From Dehalococcoidia bacterium (GTDB taxonomy: Bacteria > Chloroflexota > Dehalococcoidia > GIF9 > AB-539-J10), in NCBI GenBank assembly GCA_030602865.1, contig JAUVYX010000044.1, positions 1 through 7,035 of the forward strand: DNA of 7,035 nt, read 5' to 3'. Of this stretch, positions 1 through 5,604 are shown in pieces. The notes under the pieces were generated by a model. That model searched no databases and was not told the DNA's origin. It worked only from the letters and a program-made list of their open reading frames with translations. A program made the translations under genes and the position numbers. Each line of letters starts with the position of its first letter. Positions within the stretch are counted from its first letter, which is position 1.

Positions 1-1
1 T

Positions 2-166
2 GAAATTTCCGCTCGGATCACCGACCGCATGATTCAAGTAGGCGGCATTACACTTGAGAACAACAAGTTTGTGGGAACAATGGCCGGTGTCGTAGTTGAT
101 GCTAAAGGTGGAGTTGGTATTGGTGCTGCTATTCCACCAAAAGTTCTTGAGTGGCTTAACTCCTAA
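2..166 (+). CDS. C-terminal end of an unidentified protein (5' truncated)
   Basis: An open frame runs in from the window edge and ends at TAA 164-166, leaving 54 visible residues. The peptide has an amphipathic start (EISARITDRMIQVGG), then a Gly/Val/Ala-rich stretch (GTMAGVVVDAKGGVGIGAA) and ends in PPKVLEWLNS. The composition is that of a soluble alpha/beta domain and no membrane segment is obvious. I do not recognise the family, and the N-terminal part lies outside the window. The stop is followed directly by two small hairpins (168-207), consistent with a true gene end. Confidence that it is coding is moderate and rests on an uninterrupted frame with sensible composition; no function is offered. 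Confidence 0.6.
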   Translation, partial: EISARITDRMIQVGGITLENNKFVGTMAGVVVDAKGGVGIGAAIPPKVLEWLNS

Positions 167-167
167 A

Positions 168-207
168 CTGATCTAACTCACTAGATCAGCCGACAGGCTA
201 AAGCCTG
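168..207 (+). terminator. Tandem hairpins just after the first stop codon
   Basis: One base after the TAA, CTGATCTA (168-175) and TAGATCAG (182-189) form a perfect 8-bp stem with a 6-base loop. A second hairpin, CAGGC (194-198) TAAA GCCTG (203-207), follows four bases later. No T tract follows either stem, so this is not a canonical intrinsic terminator. It could protect the mRNA 3' end, stop transcription with Rho, or be a small dispersed palindromic repeat. Confidence 0.4.
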
Positions 208-274
208 CGACTGACCAGCACGTTAGCCTATAGGAAAGTATTGTGAATATAGGTAACAAAGAAAAAAAGACGAA

Positions 275-652
275 TTGTTCAATATTGTTCTCAGAAAGGG
301 CATGAATTGTTTTGGATATTTGGGTGGCCTTTTCGTTCTCTACGCTACTTTGGGCTCGTGGTTAGGATTTACCTTTGCCGAACTGGAAAAAGTGATGATC
401 CCTGCGTCGTATTACTTAACTCTTTTTGGGGTAGTTTTAACTTGTTCGACGGTCTATATGTACGAAGGCAATCCTCACCCTCCTGAAAAATTCAGTAAAT
501 TTATGTCTGCTCCCATAGTGATTATTGCTTGCTTCATAGCGGGATGGGTATATGCGACGAAAGGAACATTACCAACCTTGGTTATTAATGGGTTAGTAAT
601 GCTTGGTTTGGCGGGAGCATTTTTCCGAATACAACCGTCAACTATTGAGTGA
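275..652 (+). CDS. Small multi-pass membrane protein, hypothetical; start probably frameshifted
   Basis: Up to 125 residues with about four hydrophobic segments: roughly residues 10-32, 42-64, 79-95 and 99-118. The loops are short and the middle one is polar (EGNPHPPEKFSKF). I do not recognise the family. The start is doubtful. TTG 275 has no good ribosome binding site, and ATG 302 sits only one base after AAAGGG. A better signal is AGGAAAG (232-238) ahead of GTG 243, but that frame ends at TGA 303-305. One extra A in the A7 run at 262-268 would join GTG 243 to this frame and give MNIGNKEKKDELFNIVLRKG as the N-terminus. So the real gene may be 243-652 with a sequencing error, a mutation or slippage at the run. 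Alternatively a short peptide (243-305) may be translationally coupled to ATG 302 through the overlapping ATGA. Confidence 0.55.
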   Translation: MFNIVLRKGMNCFGYLGGLFVLYATLGSWLGFTFAELEKVMIPASYYLTLFGVVLTCSTVYMYEGNPHPPEKFSKFMSAPIVIIACFIAGWVYATKGTLPTLVINGLVMLGLAGAFFRIQPSTIE

Positions 653-656
653 AGGC

Positions 657-715
657 TAACAACAGCATGAACACAGACGCCAAAAAGGGTTCCGTTCCAA
701 AGTTGTTGTTTTTTT
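657..715 (+). terminator. Possible terminator after the small membrane protein
   Basis: AACAAC (658-663) can pair with GTTGTT (702-707 or 705-710), and seven T (709-715) follow at once, then AATTTTT. The loop is long (about 40 bases) and the stem is AT-rich and only six pairs, so this is a weak intrinsic terminator candidate. Its position between two plus-strand genes is suitable. The same stretch could encode a 16-residue peptide from ATG 667 to TAA 715-717, for which there is no further support. Confidence 0.3.
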
Positions 716-759
716 AATTTTTACGATAGGGAGCCAAATATAAGAGAAAAGGAATTAAC

Positions 760-993
760 ATGAATACAGTCATTATTAAAGAGCAAGTCATTAATGACTT
801 GCCTACTGGATTAAAGATAATATTTGAGATTGTGAGTAGTGGTGAAGGTAGAATGCGATTAAGAGGAGATATATTACCATTAGGCAATCGTGATTTTGCA
901 TTTAGTCAGGATGGTCAGTTAGTAGGGGCAGGGACAGGCTTAGCTTGTTGTAACATGAATGAAGAAACTGGAGAACTTTATGATAAGCACTAG
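760..993 (+). CDS. Hypothetical 77-residue protein
   Basis: ATG 760 is preceded by AAAAGGAA about six bases upstream, a reasonable ribosome binding site. The protein begins with a likely beta strand (MNTVIIKEQVIN), then LPTGLKIIFEIVSSGEG, a basic patch RMRLRGD, and a Gly-rich turn region (GAGTGLACC) carrying the only two cysteines as a CC pair. It has no signal peptide and no membrane segment, and looks like a small beta-rich soluble protein. I do not recognise the family. Its stop (991-993) overlaps the stop of the minus-strand gene 990-1163 tail to tail, so the two genes converge with no room for a terminator between them. Codons are AT-rich like its left-hand neighbours. Confidence 0.6.
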   Translation: MNTVIIKEQVINDLPTGLKIIFEIVSSGEGRMRLRGDILPLGNRDFAFSQDGQLVGAGTGLACCNMNEETGELYDKH

Positions 994-1163
994 CCTATTC
1001 TCTGATTACATTTGGGCAGTTTGCCATACTTTTGTAAATACTCATTTTGTAGGTATTGCTCACGTGCTACAGGGTCTTTGTGTCGTTCCCGTCGGTAAAA
1101 AGTTGCCTGTTGGATACACCGTCCCTCGTCTCCACGCTTATGACTTTGAAGGCGGTTTCTCAT
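990..1163 (-). CDS. Small basic protein of 57 residues, hypothetical
   Basis: Read on the minus strand, ATG at 1163-1161 runs to TAG at 992-990. The protein is soluble and highly charged, rich in Arg, Lys, Gln, Glu and Tyr, with a basic N-terminal part (MRNRLQSHKRGDEGR), a probable helix (DPVAREQYLQNEYLQKYG) and two lone cysteines (Cys16, Cys52). Support for a real gene is good: the bases just upstream read TAAGGAG, then eight bases, then ATG, and a consensus promoter (TTGACA-N16-TATAAT) lies on the same strand at 1306-1333, giving a leader of about 135 bases. The basic, helical make-up would suit a nucleic-acid-binding or regulatory role, but I do not recognise the family and this is inference. 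Plus-strand frames across the same stretch (959-1168, 1056-1268) lack equivalent signals and are shadows. Confidence 0.65.
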   Translation of the reverse strand: MRNRLQSHKRGDEGRCIQQATFYRRERHKDPVAREQYLQNEYLQKYGKLPKCNQRIG

Positions 1164-1305
1164 CCTGATAACTCCTTATGCTATGTCTATATCATTACTA
1201 AACATTACCAGAAGTGTTACCTATGTTTCTCAGCCTCCGCAGTTGGTGCCAAGTTTGTGTGGTCTTAATATGAAGTGCTTTATCACATTAACTAGGAGAG
1301 GCGAT

Positions 1306-1333
1306 ATTATATTTAGGGAATAATGCTTGTCAA
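1306..1333 (-). promoter_or_regulatory. Consensus sigma70-type promoter for the 57-residue gene
   Basis: On the minus strand TTGACA (1333-1328) and TATAAT (1311-1306) match both consensus boxes exactly, with a 16-base spacer. Transcription would start near 1299 and run through a leader of about 135 bases into the gene at 1163-990. The promoter lies about 30 bases past the end of the cyclase-like gene, so the small gene need not depend on read-through. In the leader, a nine-codon reading frame ending in TAA overlaps the ribosome binding site, but it has no good binding site of its own. Confidence 0.65.
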
Positions 1334-1362
1334 GATTATGGACAAATTTAACTAACTCTATA

Positions 1363-2076
1363 TCAATTTTTGTTTTTATCTTGTGTATCATAACAGGGAA
1401 CCAATCGTGCATTAAACAGGTAAGCGATTATAAGAGGCCAGACAGCGCCATAACCTGCTGCCCAGGCTATTTCGTCCAAAGGTATTCCCCAGACATCGGG
1501 ACCCCAGAGATTTTTAGCAGTCCATTGCTGGAGAAACTCAGGGAATACTATAAATCCCACTTTGATAAAAATTAAATAAAAAATGATAAAACTTATCATG
1601 CCTCTGAACTGAATCGGCCAAAGGTTTTTCCGTAGACACAATATCAATATGCCAACCGATAGAATTCCTAATATTGCAGAAATCATTACCCCAAAGCCGG
1701 CAAGCAAGAATATTGCGCTTACTGCCGACCCTGTTATCATGCAGATTAGGTAACGCTTAATAATAAGCCTTGATTGTAATTCTAAATCGATATAATTACG
1801 CAGCGACCATATTGCCAGTAGCCATACGATGCCACCCGTTGTGAAACAAAAGATGAGGTCTTCAGGGCCAATTAGAAACGTAACAATCTTTACGGGATTC
1901 CAATACTCTGGTACGAAAACAATCGAAGCAAACGAACAAGATGTTGAAAGTAAACCGCTAATTACCATAGGCCATCGCTGTTTAGCAGGAGAAATAATAA
2001 GTCCGGCTGCAAACAGCATAAGCAGTACCAAGGTCAAAATCAGATATGGATAATCAGTAATACTAAATAGATTCAT
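1363..2076 (-). CDS. Membrane protein with lycopene-cyclase-like (CrtYcd) domain
   Basis: A 237-residue integral membrane protein with about seven hydrophobic segments (near residues 8-28, 35-55, 62-90, 107-127, 129-148, 158-178, 203-222). Two regions recall the repeated acidic motif of heterodimeric-type lycopene cyclases (CrtYc/CrtYd and fused CrtYcd): GPEDLIFCF at 70-78 and GIPLDEIAWAAGYGAVWPL at 197-215. Each combines a Pro with an acidic pair ahead of an aromatic or hydrophobic helix, and the second sits after a FPEF...W segment typical of the domain's end. The length fits single-chain CrtYcd proteins of archaea and some bacteria, which cyclise the ends of lycopene to beta-ionone rings in the membrane. 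No other carotenoid gene is visible here, so the substrate could differ and the assignment is from memory of the motif only. There is no ribosome binding site ahead of ATG 2076; a TATAAT box six bases upstream points to leaderless translation. Confidence 0.6.
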   Translation of the reverse strand: MNLFSITDYPYLILTLVLLMLFAAGLIISPAKQRWPMVISGLLSTSCSFASIVFVPEYWNPVKIVTFLIGPEDLIFCFTTGGIVWLLAIWSLRNYIDLELQSRLIIKRYLICMITGSAVSAIFLLAGFGVMISAILGILSVGILILCLRKNLWPIQFRGMISFIIFYLIFIKVGFIVFPEFLQQWTAKNLWGPDVWGIPLDEIAWAAGYGAVWPLIIAYLFNARLVPCYDTQDKNKN

Positions 2077-2082
2077 ATTAAA

Positions 2083-2125
2083 ATTATATGCCTATCTTAT
2101 TAACTCAGAAAGGTACTATATAGTA
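2083..2125 (-). promoter_or_regulatory. Leaderless promoter and palindromic operator candidate of the cyclase-like gene
   Basis: On the minus strand TATAAT (2088-2083) ends six bases before the ATG at 2076, so RNA would begin at or beside the A of the start codon. No Shine-Dalgarno sequence is present, as expected for a leaderless mRNA. The -35 region is poor (best about three of six matches). A perfect 12-bp palindrome, TACTATATAGTA (2114-2125), lies just upstream of where -35 should be and could bind a dimeric regulator. Because the palindrome is all AT-rich, chance is a real alternative. Confidence 0.45.
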
Positions 2126-2152
2126 TATAGTTAAATATCAAATTGTGGTGAT

Positions 2153-2290
2153 ATAAAGTGCACCTTAAACTGACTGGCTAGTTCGGCTATCGTCTATTCT
2201 CCCTTTAATTCTTCCAGGGCTATTCTGACTATAAATGACGGGCTGGTTTTCTCAGCGCTTTCCAACAAATGTTATCAACATAAAGTGCAC
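2153..2290. repeat. 11-bp direct repeat flanking the transposase fragment
   Basis: ATAAAGTGCAC occurs at 2153-2163 and again, identical and in the same orientation, at 2280-2290. The copies lie on either side of the OrfA fragment, the left one overlapping its last two codons. It is longer than the 3-5 bp target duplications usual for IS3-family elements, so a simple insertion footprint is unlikely. It may reflect the deletion that removed most of the element, or two binding sites centred on the GTGCAC palindrome. Confidence 0.5.
2158..2256 (-). pseudogene. Decayed fragment of an IS3-family transposase OrfA
   Basis: Read on the minus strand from about 2256 to 2158 the frame gives SPSFIVRIALEELKGE, then an in-frame TAG (2196-2194), then TIAELASQFKVH. 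This matches the N-terminal helix-turn-helix part of IS3-family OrfA proteins, whose usual form is close to SPEFK..VALEA.KGE-K-TIAELASQ..VHP. The TAG falls exactly where a Lys or Gln codon is expected, a one-base nonsense change. No start codon, no remaining OrfA, no OrfB and no clear terminal inverted repeats are present nearby, so it is a dead remnant of about 33 codons. It marks an old insertion between the cyclase-like gene and the dehydrogenase operon. Confidence 0.75.
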
Positions 2291-2325
2291 AAGTTATCAA
2301 CATCTATTCAACAATTCATCAACAT
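2271..2325 (+). repeat. Three iteron-like ATCAACAT repeats at exact 22-bp period
   Basis: GTTATCAACAT occurs at 2271-2281 and 2293-2303, and a variant TTCATCAACAT at 2315-2325. Start points are exactly 22 bases apart, close to two turns of the helix, so the sites face the same side of the DNA. The array ends 13 bases before the -35 box of the dehydrogenase-aldolase operon, the place expected for an activator array. The core TTATCAACA is one base from the DnaA box TTATCCACA, so DnaA binding is another reading, but nothing else here suggests a replication origin. Confidence 0.55.
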
Positions 2326-2338
2326 TGGATATTACCTG

Positions 2339-2367
2339 TTTACAACAATCAACCGCGGGGGTATAGT
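2339..2367 (+). promoter_or_regulatory. Promoter of the dehydrogenase A / aldolase A operon
   Basis: TTTACA (2339-2344) and TATAGT (2362-2367), each five of six to consensus, are separated by 17 bases. The start of RNA would be near 2374, leaving a 30-base leader with AGGGAGGA (2386-2393) as ribosome binding site for ATG 2404. The spacer holds a CCGCGG palindrome (2353-2358). The same boxes, spacing and trailing AAG recur before aldolase B. Confidence 0.6.
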
Positions 2368-2403
2368 AAGTCTAGATTTATTTTCAGGGAGGATAGATTA
2401 ATT

Positions 2404-3447
2404 ATGGCGAGAAAAATTATAGTTGGAATTACCAGAGATAGATTCAATGATAAAGGTCAGTTCTGCAACTCCGATGTGGGCATTAAGTTGCTCGAGGGGA
2501 TACCAGGGGTTGAGATACGAAAGTTCGCTGAGCTTAAAGCTGAGATCACTCCGGAGCAAATTCAGGGTATGGATATGGTAATCAGCGGGTTGACGAAGTG
2601 GACTGCAAGCAGCCTGGCAGGAAATGACCAGCTTATTTGTATCCATCGCTGCGGGGTAGGTTATGATGGGGTTAATGTGCCAGAAATGACCGCTGCTGAT
2701 GTGATGCTTACCATCACACCCAATGCGGTGCGTCGCCCGATGGCAGTGACTATCATGACATTTCTACTGGCGCTGAGCATGCGCCTGATGCTCAAGGACA
2801 GGATGACCCGCGAGGGTCGCTGGGCTGTAAAGGAAGACTATGATGGCTATGGACTGGTTGGCAAGACCTTCGGCTCTATCGGCACTGGAAATATCGGACA
2901 TGATATGTTCCGCCTGGCAAAACCATTTGGCATGAGGCATATCGCCTATGACCCCTATATCGAGGAGTCAGCCCTTGCGGATGTCGATGTCAAGCTGGTT
3001 GATATGGATACACTACTGGCTGAATCTGACTTCGTCAATATAAGCTGTCCGTTGAATGAGAGCACCCGTGGCCTGCTCGGTGAGAAAGAATTCAGGAAGA
3101 TGAAGAAGACGGCTTTCCTGATAAACACAGCGCGCGGTCCTATAGTTAATGAGGCGGCGCTGATAAAGGCACTTCAGGAGGGCTGGATTCGTGGTGCCGG
3201 CATTGATGTTTTCGAACAGGAGCCAACGCCCATTGATAATCCGCTGCTCAAGATGGACAATGTAATCGTTGCTCCCCATGCGCTGGGACACACGGAGGAA
3301 ATACGCAGCAATATGATTAATGAGCTGGTTGAGCAGATATCACAGGTCATAAAGGGAGAGCTGCCGAAGGCATCACCCAACCGTCAGGTATGGGAGAAAC
3401 CAGGATTCCAGGCGAAGTTGAAGAGACTTCAGGAAGCTATAAAATAG
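2404..3447 (+). CDS. D-isomer-specific 2-hydroxyacid dehydrogenase, NAD-dependent (copy A)
   Basis: 347 residues, a usual length for the D-2-hydroxyacid dehydrogenase family, which reversibly reduces 2-oxo acids to D-2-hydroxyacids in the cytoplasm. The fold reads as a split catalytic domain (about 1-105 and 290-347) around an NAD-binding domain (about 106-289). The dinucleotide loop is G160-T-G162-N-I-G165. Asp183 at the end of the next strand (AYDPY) favours NAD over NADP. The catalytic Arg244 (NTARGP), Glu273 (DVFEQEP) and His292 (APHALG) are all in place. There is no ACT domain of the long type of 3-phosphoglycerate dehydrogenase, and no sign of a serine pathway nearby. The promoter at 2339-2367 and AGGGAGGA 10 bases before the ATG support the start. 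Aldolase A follows 74 bases downstream without a clear terminator, so the two are probably co-transcribed. The substrate is unknown; a 2-oxo acid related to the aldolase product or substrate is likely. Confidence 0.9.
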   Translation: MARKIIVGITRDRFNDKGQFCNSDVGIKLLEGIPGVEIRKFAELKAEITPEQIQGMDMVISGLTKWTASSLAGNDQLICIHRCGVGYDGVNVPEMTAADVMLTITPNAVRRPMAVTIMTFLLALSMRLMLKDRMTREGRWAVKEDYDGYGLVGKTFGSIGTGNIGHDMFRLAKPFGMRHIAYDPYIEESALADVDVKLVDMDTLLAESDFVNISCPLNESTRGLLGEKEFRKMKKTAFLINTARGPIVNEAALIKALQEGWIRGAGIDVFEQEPTPIDNPLLKMDNVIVAPHALGHTEEIRSNMINELVEQISQVIKGELPKASPNRQVWEKPGFQAKLKRLQEAIK

Positions 3448-3521
3448 CTTTGCTTTTTGCAGGCGAATTAACAGATGGCATATTGACATAATAATTCATC
3501 GGATAAAGGAGGAGGATTGAT

Positions 3522-4355
3522 ATGAAGATGAACATAGGCAGGGAATACAAAGAGAGGCTCATGGCAGGAGACAGGATGTTTTCCCTGGCAATGGGTCCCG
3601 GCAATGACCCCGAAAAGACAGTCAGCATTGTCAAAGAGTTTGGGGTAGACTCGATAATGCTGGACAACGAGCATTCCTTGCTGGGCAAGGAGACCATCTA
3701 TCAATATATACGTGCTTGCAGGGAAAATGAACTGCCTATCCTGATGAGGGCTGAGGAGAAAACGAGCAATTTCAGGTCCTATCTGGATAGCGGCATCAAT
3801 GCCATGATGCTGCCGCGGGTAAACACGCTAGAAGAGGCAACCTATGGAGTGCGCGAATCTTATTTCCCTCCCATAGGGCATAGAGGAGCGGGTCTGGGCA
3901 TGAGCCCTTATCTGCTTGATGGACAGAAACCCTCCGAGATGCACCTGCTGCAGATGCTGCAATATGTTAACGAAAATACCATGCTGTTTCCCATGACAGA
4001 GAGCCTGGAGGGCTTAAGCAATCTTCCCCGAATACTAGACCTGGAAGGCGTTACCGGCACGCTGGTTGGTGCTCATGACCTGACTATCGATATTGCTTTT
4101 AAGACAGGGCGTATCGACCCCGATTCCTTCCGTGGTGACTTGCTCAACAGCGGGGCTGTACAGGATGTTTTGAAGAAGATTGCCGAAATATGTAAGAGCG
4201 CGGGGAAGATATGTGGCGTTGGCGGTTTTTCTCCAAAAGGTTATGCAGAGCTGGCGAAGATTGGTTATCAGTACTTCGGCCTGGGCTACGTAACAAACGG
4301 CAATGTAGAAAGTCTTCGTCCTGTTGTTGAAGAGGCAAAAGCCCTGATGAAGTAG
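3522..4355 (+). CDS. HpcH/HpaI-family class II aldolase (copy A)
   Basis: 277 residues forming the (beta/alpha)8 barrel of the HpcH/HpaI aldolase family, related to phosphoenolpyruvate/pyruvate-domain enzymes. These metal-dependent enzymes cleave 4-hydroxy-2-oxo acids to pyruvate (or a similar oxo acid) and an aldehyde, reversibly. Visible counterparts of HpaI active-site residues are Glu50-His51 (DNEH), Arg76 (LMR), Asp89 (YLDSG), the PPIGHRG loop (116-122), and the metal ligands Glu160 (MTE) and Asp186 (AHD). Spacing agrees with HpaI His45, Arg70, Asp84, Glu149 and Asp175. The loop VGAHDLTID differs from the common GP.DLS form, marking a distinct subfamily, and the segment 195-204 (TGRIDPDSFR) is shared only with copy B here. 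AAAGGAGGAGG (3505-3515) lies six bases before ATG 3522; an alternative ATG at 3528 is less well placed. It is probably the second gene of an operon with dehydrogenase A. Confidence 0.85.
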   Translation: MKMNIGREYKERLMAGDRMFSLAMGPGNDPEKTVSIVKEFGVDSIMLDNEHSLLGKETIYQYIRACRENELPILMRAEEKTSNFRSYLDSGINAMMLPRVNTLEEATYGVRESYFPPIGHRGAGLGMSPYLLDGQKPSEMHLLQMLQYVNENTMLFPMTESLEGLSNLPRILDLEGVTGTLVGAHDLTIDIAFKTGRIDPDSFRGDLLNSGAVQDVLKKIAEICKSAGKICGVGGFSPKGYAELAKIGYQYFGLGYVTNGNVESLRPVVEEAKALMK

Positions 4356-4424
4356 TGCTACAATCTCCAGCCAATAGCGCTATCAATAAGAGACATAACG
4401 CACAGGCTATCCTTTAACGTCTTT

Positions 4425-4458
4425 GCATGCTATAAAGTAGACCTCGCATGCAGTAGAC
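4425..4458. repeat. Short GCATGC...AGTAGAC repeat between convergent genes
   Basis: GCATGC occurs at 4425-4430 and 4446-4451, each followed by AGTAGAC (4436-4442 and 4452-4458). The two palindromic hexamers could also pair with each other across a 15-base loop. The stretch lies in the 152-base gap between the 3' ends of aldolase A and dehydrogenase B. No T tract marks it as a terminator for either gene. A weak stem AGGCT (4477-4481) with AGCCT (4493-4497) lies next to it. I see no gene in the gap. Confidence 0.35.
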
Positions 4459-4507
4459 ATTTCGTTGCTATGCTTCAGGCTCGAGTCCTACCAGCCTCTG
4501 CCTCAAT

Positions 4508-5551
4508 TTATTTAATTAATGCCTGGAATGCTTTCAGTTTAGCCTGAAATTCAGGCTTATTCCATACATCACGATTGGGAGAACCAACTGGCATTTCCCC
4601 GCTGACAATCAGTGAGACCTGCTGCAGAATTTCAGTCCACATACTCATGAACAATTGGTCTGTCCATCCGAGAGCATGAGGCGCAACGATGGTATTGTCC
4701 ATCTTGAGCAATGGGTTATCCGACGGCGTCGGCTCTTTCTCAAACACATCTAAACCTGCCCCCCGTATCCATCCTTCCTGTAGTGCCTTCACCAGGGCAG
4801 CCTCGTCAATTATGGGACCGCGTGCCGTATTTATCAGGAAGGCGGTTTTCTTCATCTTCTTTAGCTCTTTCTCTCCAACCAGGTGGTGAGTGTTCTCGCT
4901 CAAGGGACAACTAATATTGACGAAGTCTGATTCTGCCAGCAGGGTGTCCATATCCACCAGCTTTACATCGACATCCGCCAGGACAGATTCTTCAATATAG
5001 GGGTCATAAGCGATATGCCTCATGCCAAGTGGTTTGGCAAGGCGAAACATCTCATGTCCAATATTTCCGGTACCTATGGAGCCCAGCGTCTTTCCTACTA
5101 ATCCATAGCCGTGGTAGTGAGTTTTTTCTGTCCAGCGACCTTCGCGAGTCAGTTTGTCTTTGGTCAGCAGTCTCGTACTAAGGGCAAGTATGAAAGTGAG
5201 TATAGTTACGGCCATGGGACGTCGAACCGCTCCCGGAGTTATGCAGACCATAATGTTGGCATCGGTAAGCGCAGGAACATCAACCATGTTGAAGCCTACC
5301 CCGCCACGGTGGATAGATATAAGTTGTTTATTCCCTGCGATGGTGTCTTGAGTCCATTTAGGGGCGAGAGTAAAAACCATATCGAAGCCCTGTATCTGTT
5401 CTGGAGTAACCTCCAGTAGATGCTCCTTAAATATCTCGTATTCTACCTCAGGCATTTCGTCCAGCAGTTTCAGCCCTGGGCCGGGAATTATAAACTTGCC
5501 CTCCTTATCGAAGAAATCCCTTGATAATCCGATTCTAACCTTTCGTCCCAT
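4508..5551 (-). CDS. D-isomer-specific 2-hydroxyacid dehydrogenase, NAD-dependent (copy B)
   Basis: A second 347-residue member that aligns with copy A from end to end without a gap, about 68% identical by hand count. All catalytic and cofactor positions are the same: G160-T-G162-N-I-G165, Asp183, Arg244, Glu273 (EKEP) and His292. Identity is unevenly spread: about 49% in residues 1-100, about 87% in 151-290, and about 53% in 291-347. Thus the substrate-facing catalytic domain has changed much more than the NAD domain; for example His/Asp-rich KEDYDGYG in A is KTHYHGYG here, and LGHTEE is LGWTDQ. This suggests a different oxo acid substrate. On the minus strand AGGAGG (5566-5561) lies nine bases before ATG 5551. 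It diverges from aldolase B across a 203-base region and converges on aldolase A, so relative to pair A it is inverted. Confidence 0.9.
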   Translation of the reverse strand: MGRKVRIGLSRDFFDKEGKFIIPGPGLKLLDEMPEVEYEIFKEHLLEVTPEQIQGFDMVFTLAPKWTQDTIAGNKQLISIHRGGVGFNMVDVPALTDANIMVCITPGAVRRPMAVTILTFILALSTRLLTKDKLTREGRWTEKTHYHGYGLVGKTLGSIGTGNIGHEMFRLAKPLGMRHIAYDPYIEESVLADVDVKLVDMDTLLAESDFVNISCPLSENTHHLVGEKELKKMKKTAFLINTARGPIIDEAALVKALQEGWIRGAGLDVFEKEPTPSDNPLLKMDNTIVAPHALGWTDQLFMSMWTEILQQVSLIVSGEMPVGSPNRDVWNKPEFQAKLKAFQALIK

Positions 5552-5604
5552 GTTTTCTTTCCTCCTGGTTTATTATTTTAGTGCAAACATTTTGGCAATG
5601 GCAA

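Noticed and set aside
667..717. A 16-residue peptide from ATG 667 that would gain a hydrophobic tail if the T7 run (709-715) had one more T
   Set aside because: Even shifted it ends after about 25 residues, and the stretch is better read as a possible terminator.
959..1268. Plus-strand frames 959-1168 and 1056-1268 as genes
   Set aside because: They overlap the better supported minus-strand gene 990-1163, have no good ribosome binding site, and have unremarkable composition.
1230..1412. A 60-residue minus-strand frame overlapping the end of the cyclase-like gene
   Set aside because: It starts inside the upstream gene in another frame without a binding site and spans the strong promoter at 1306-1333.
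2271..2325. CRISPR array
   Set aside because: Only three repeats with an 11-base core, and the intervening sequence is too short for spacers; no cas gene is present.
2271..2325. Replication origin based on DnaA-box-like TTATCAACA
   Set aside because: Each box has a mismatch, all lie in one orientation before a promoter, and no dnaA, dnaN or similar gene is nearby.
3483..3511. An internal promoter (TTGACA at 3483-3488) ahead of aldolase A
   Set aside because: No -10-like hexamer exists at a 15-19 base spacing; that position holds the ribosome binding site.
4471..4503. A tRNA-like T-arm (CTCGAGTCC region) near the end of the 4356-4507 gap
   Set aside because: No matching 5' acceptor strand, D-arm or anticodon arm can be folded upstream, and the T stem pairs only three of five positions.
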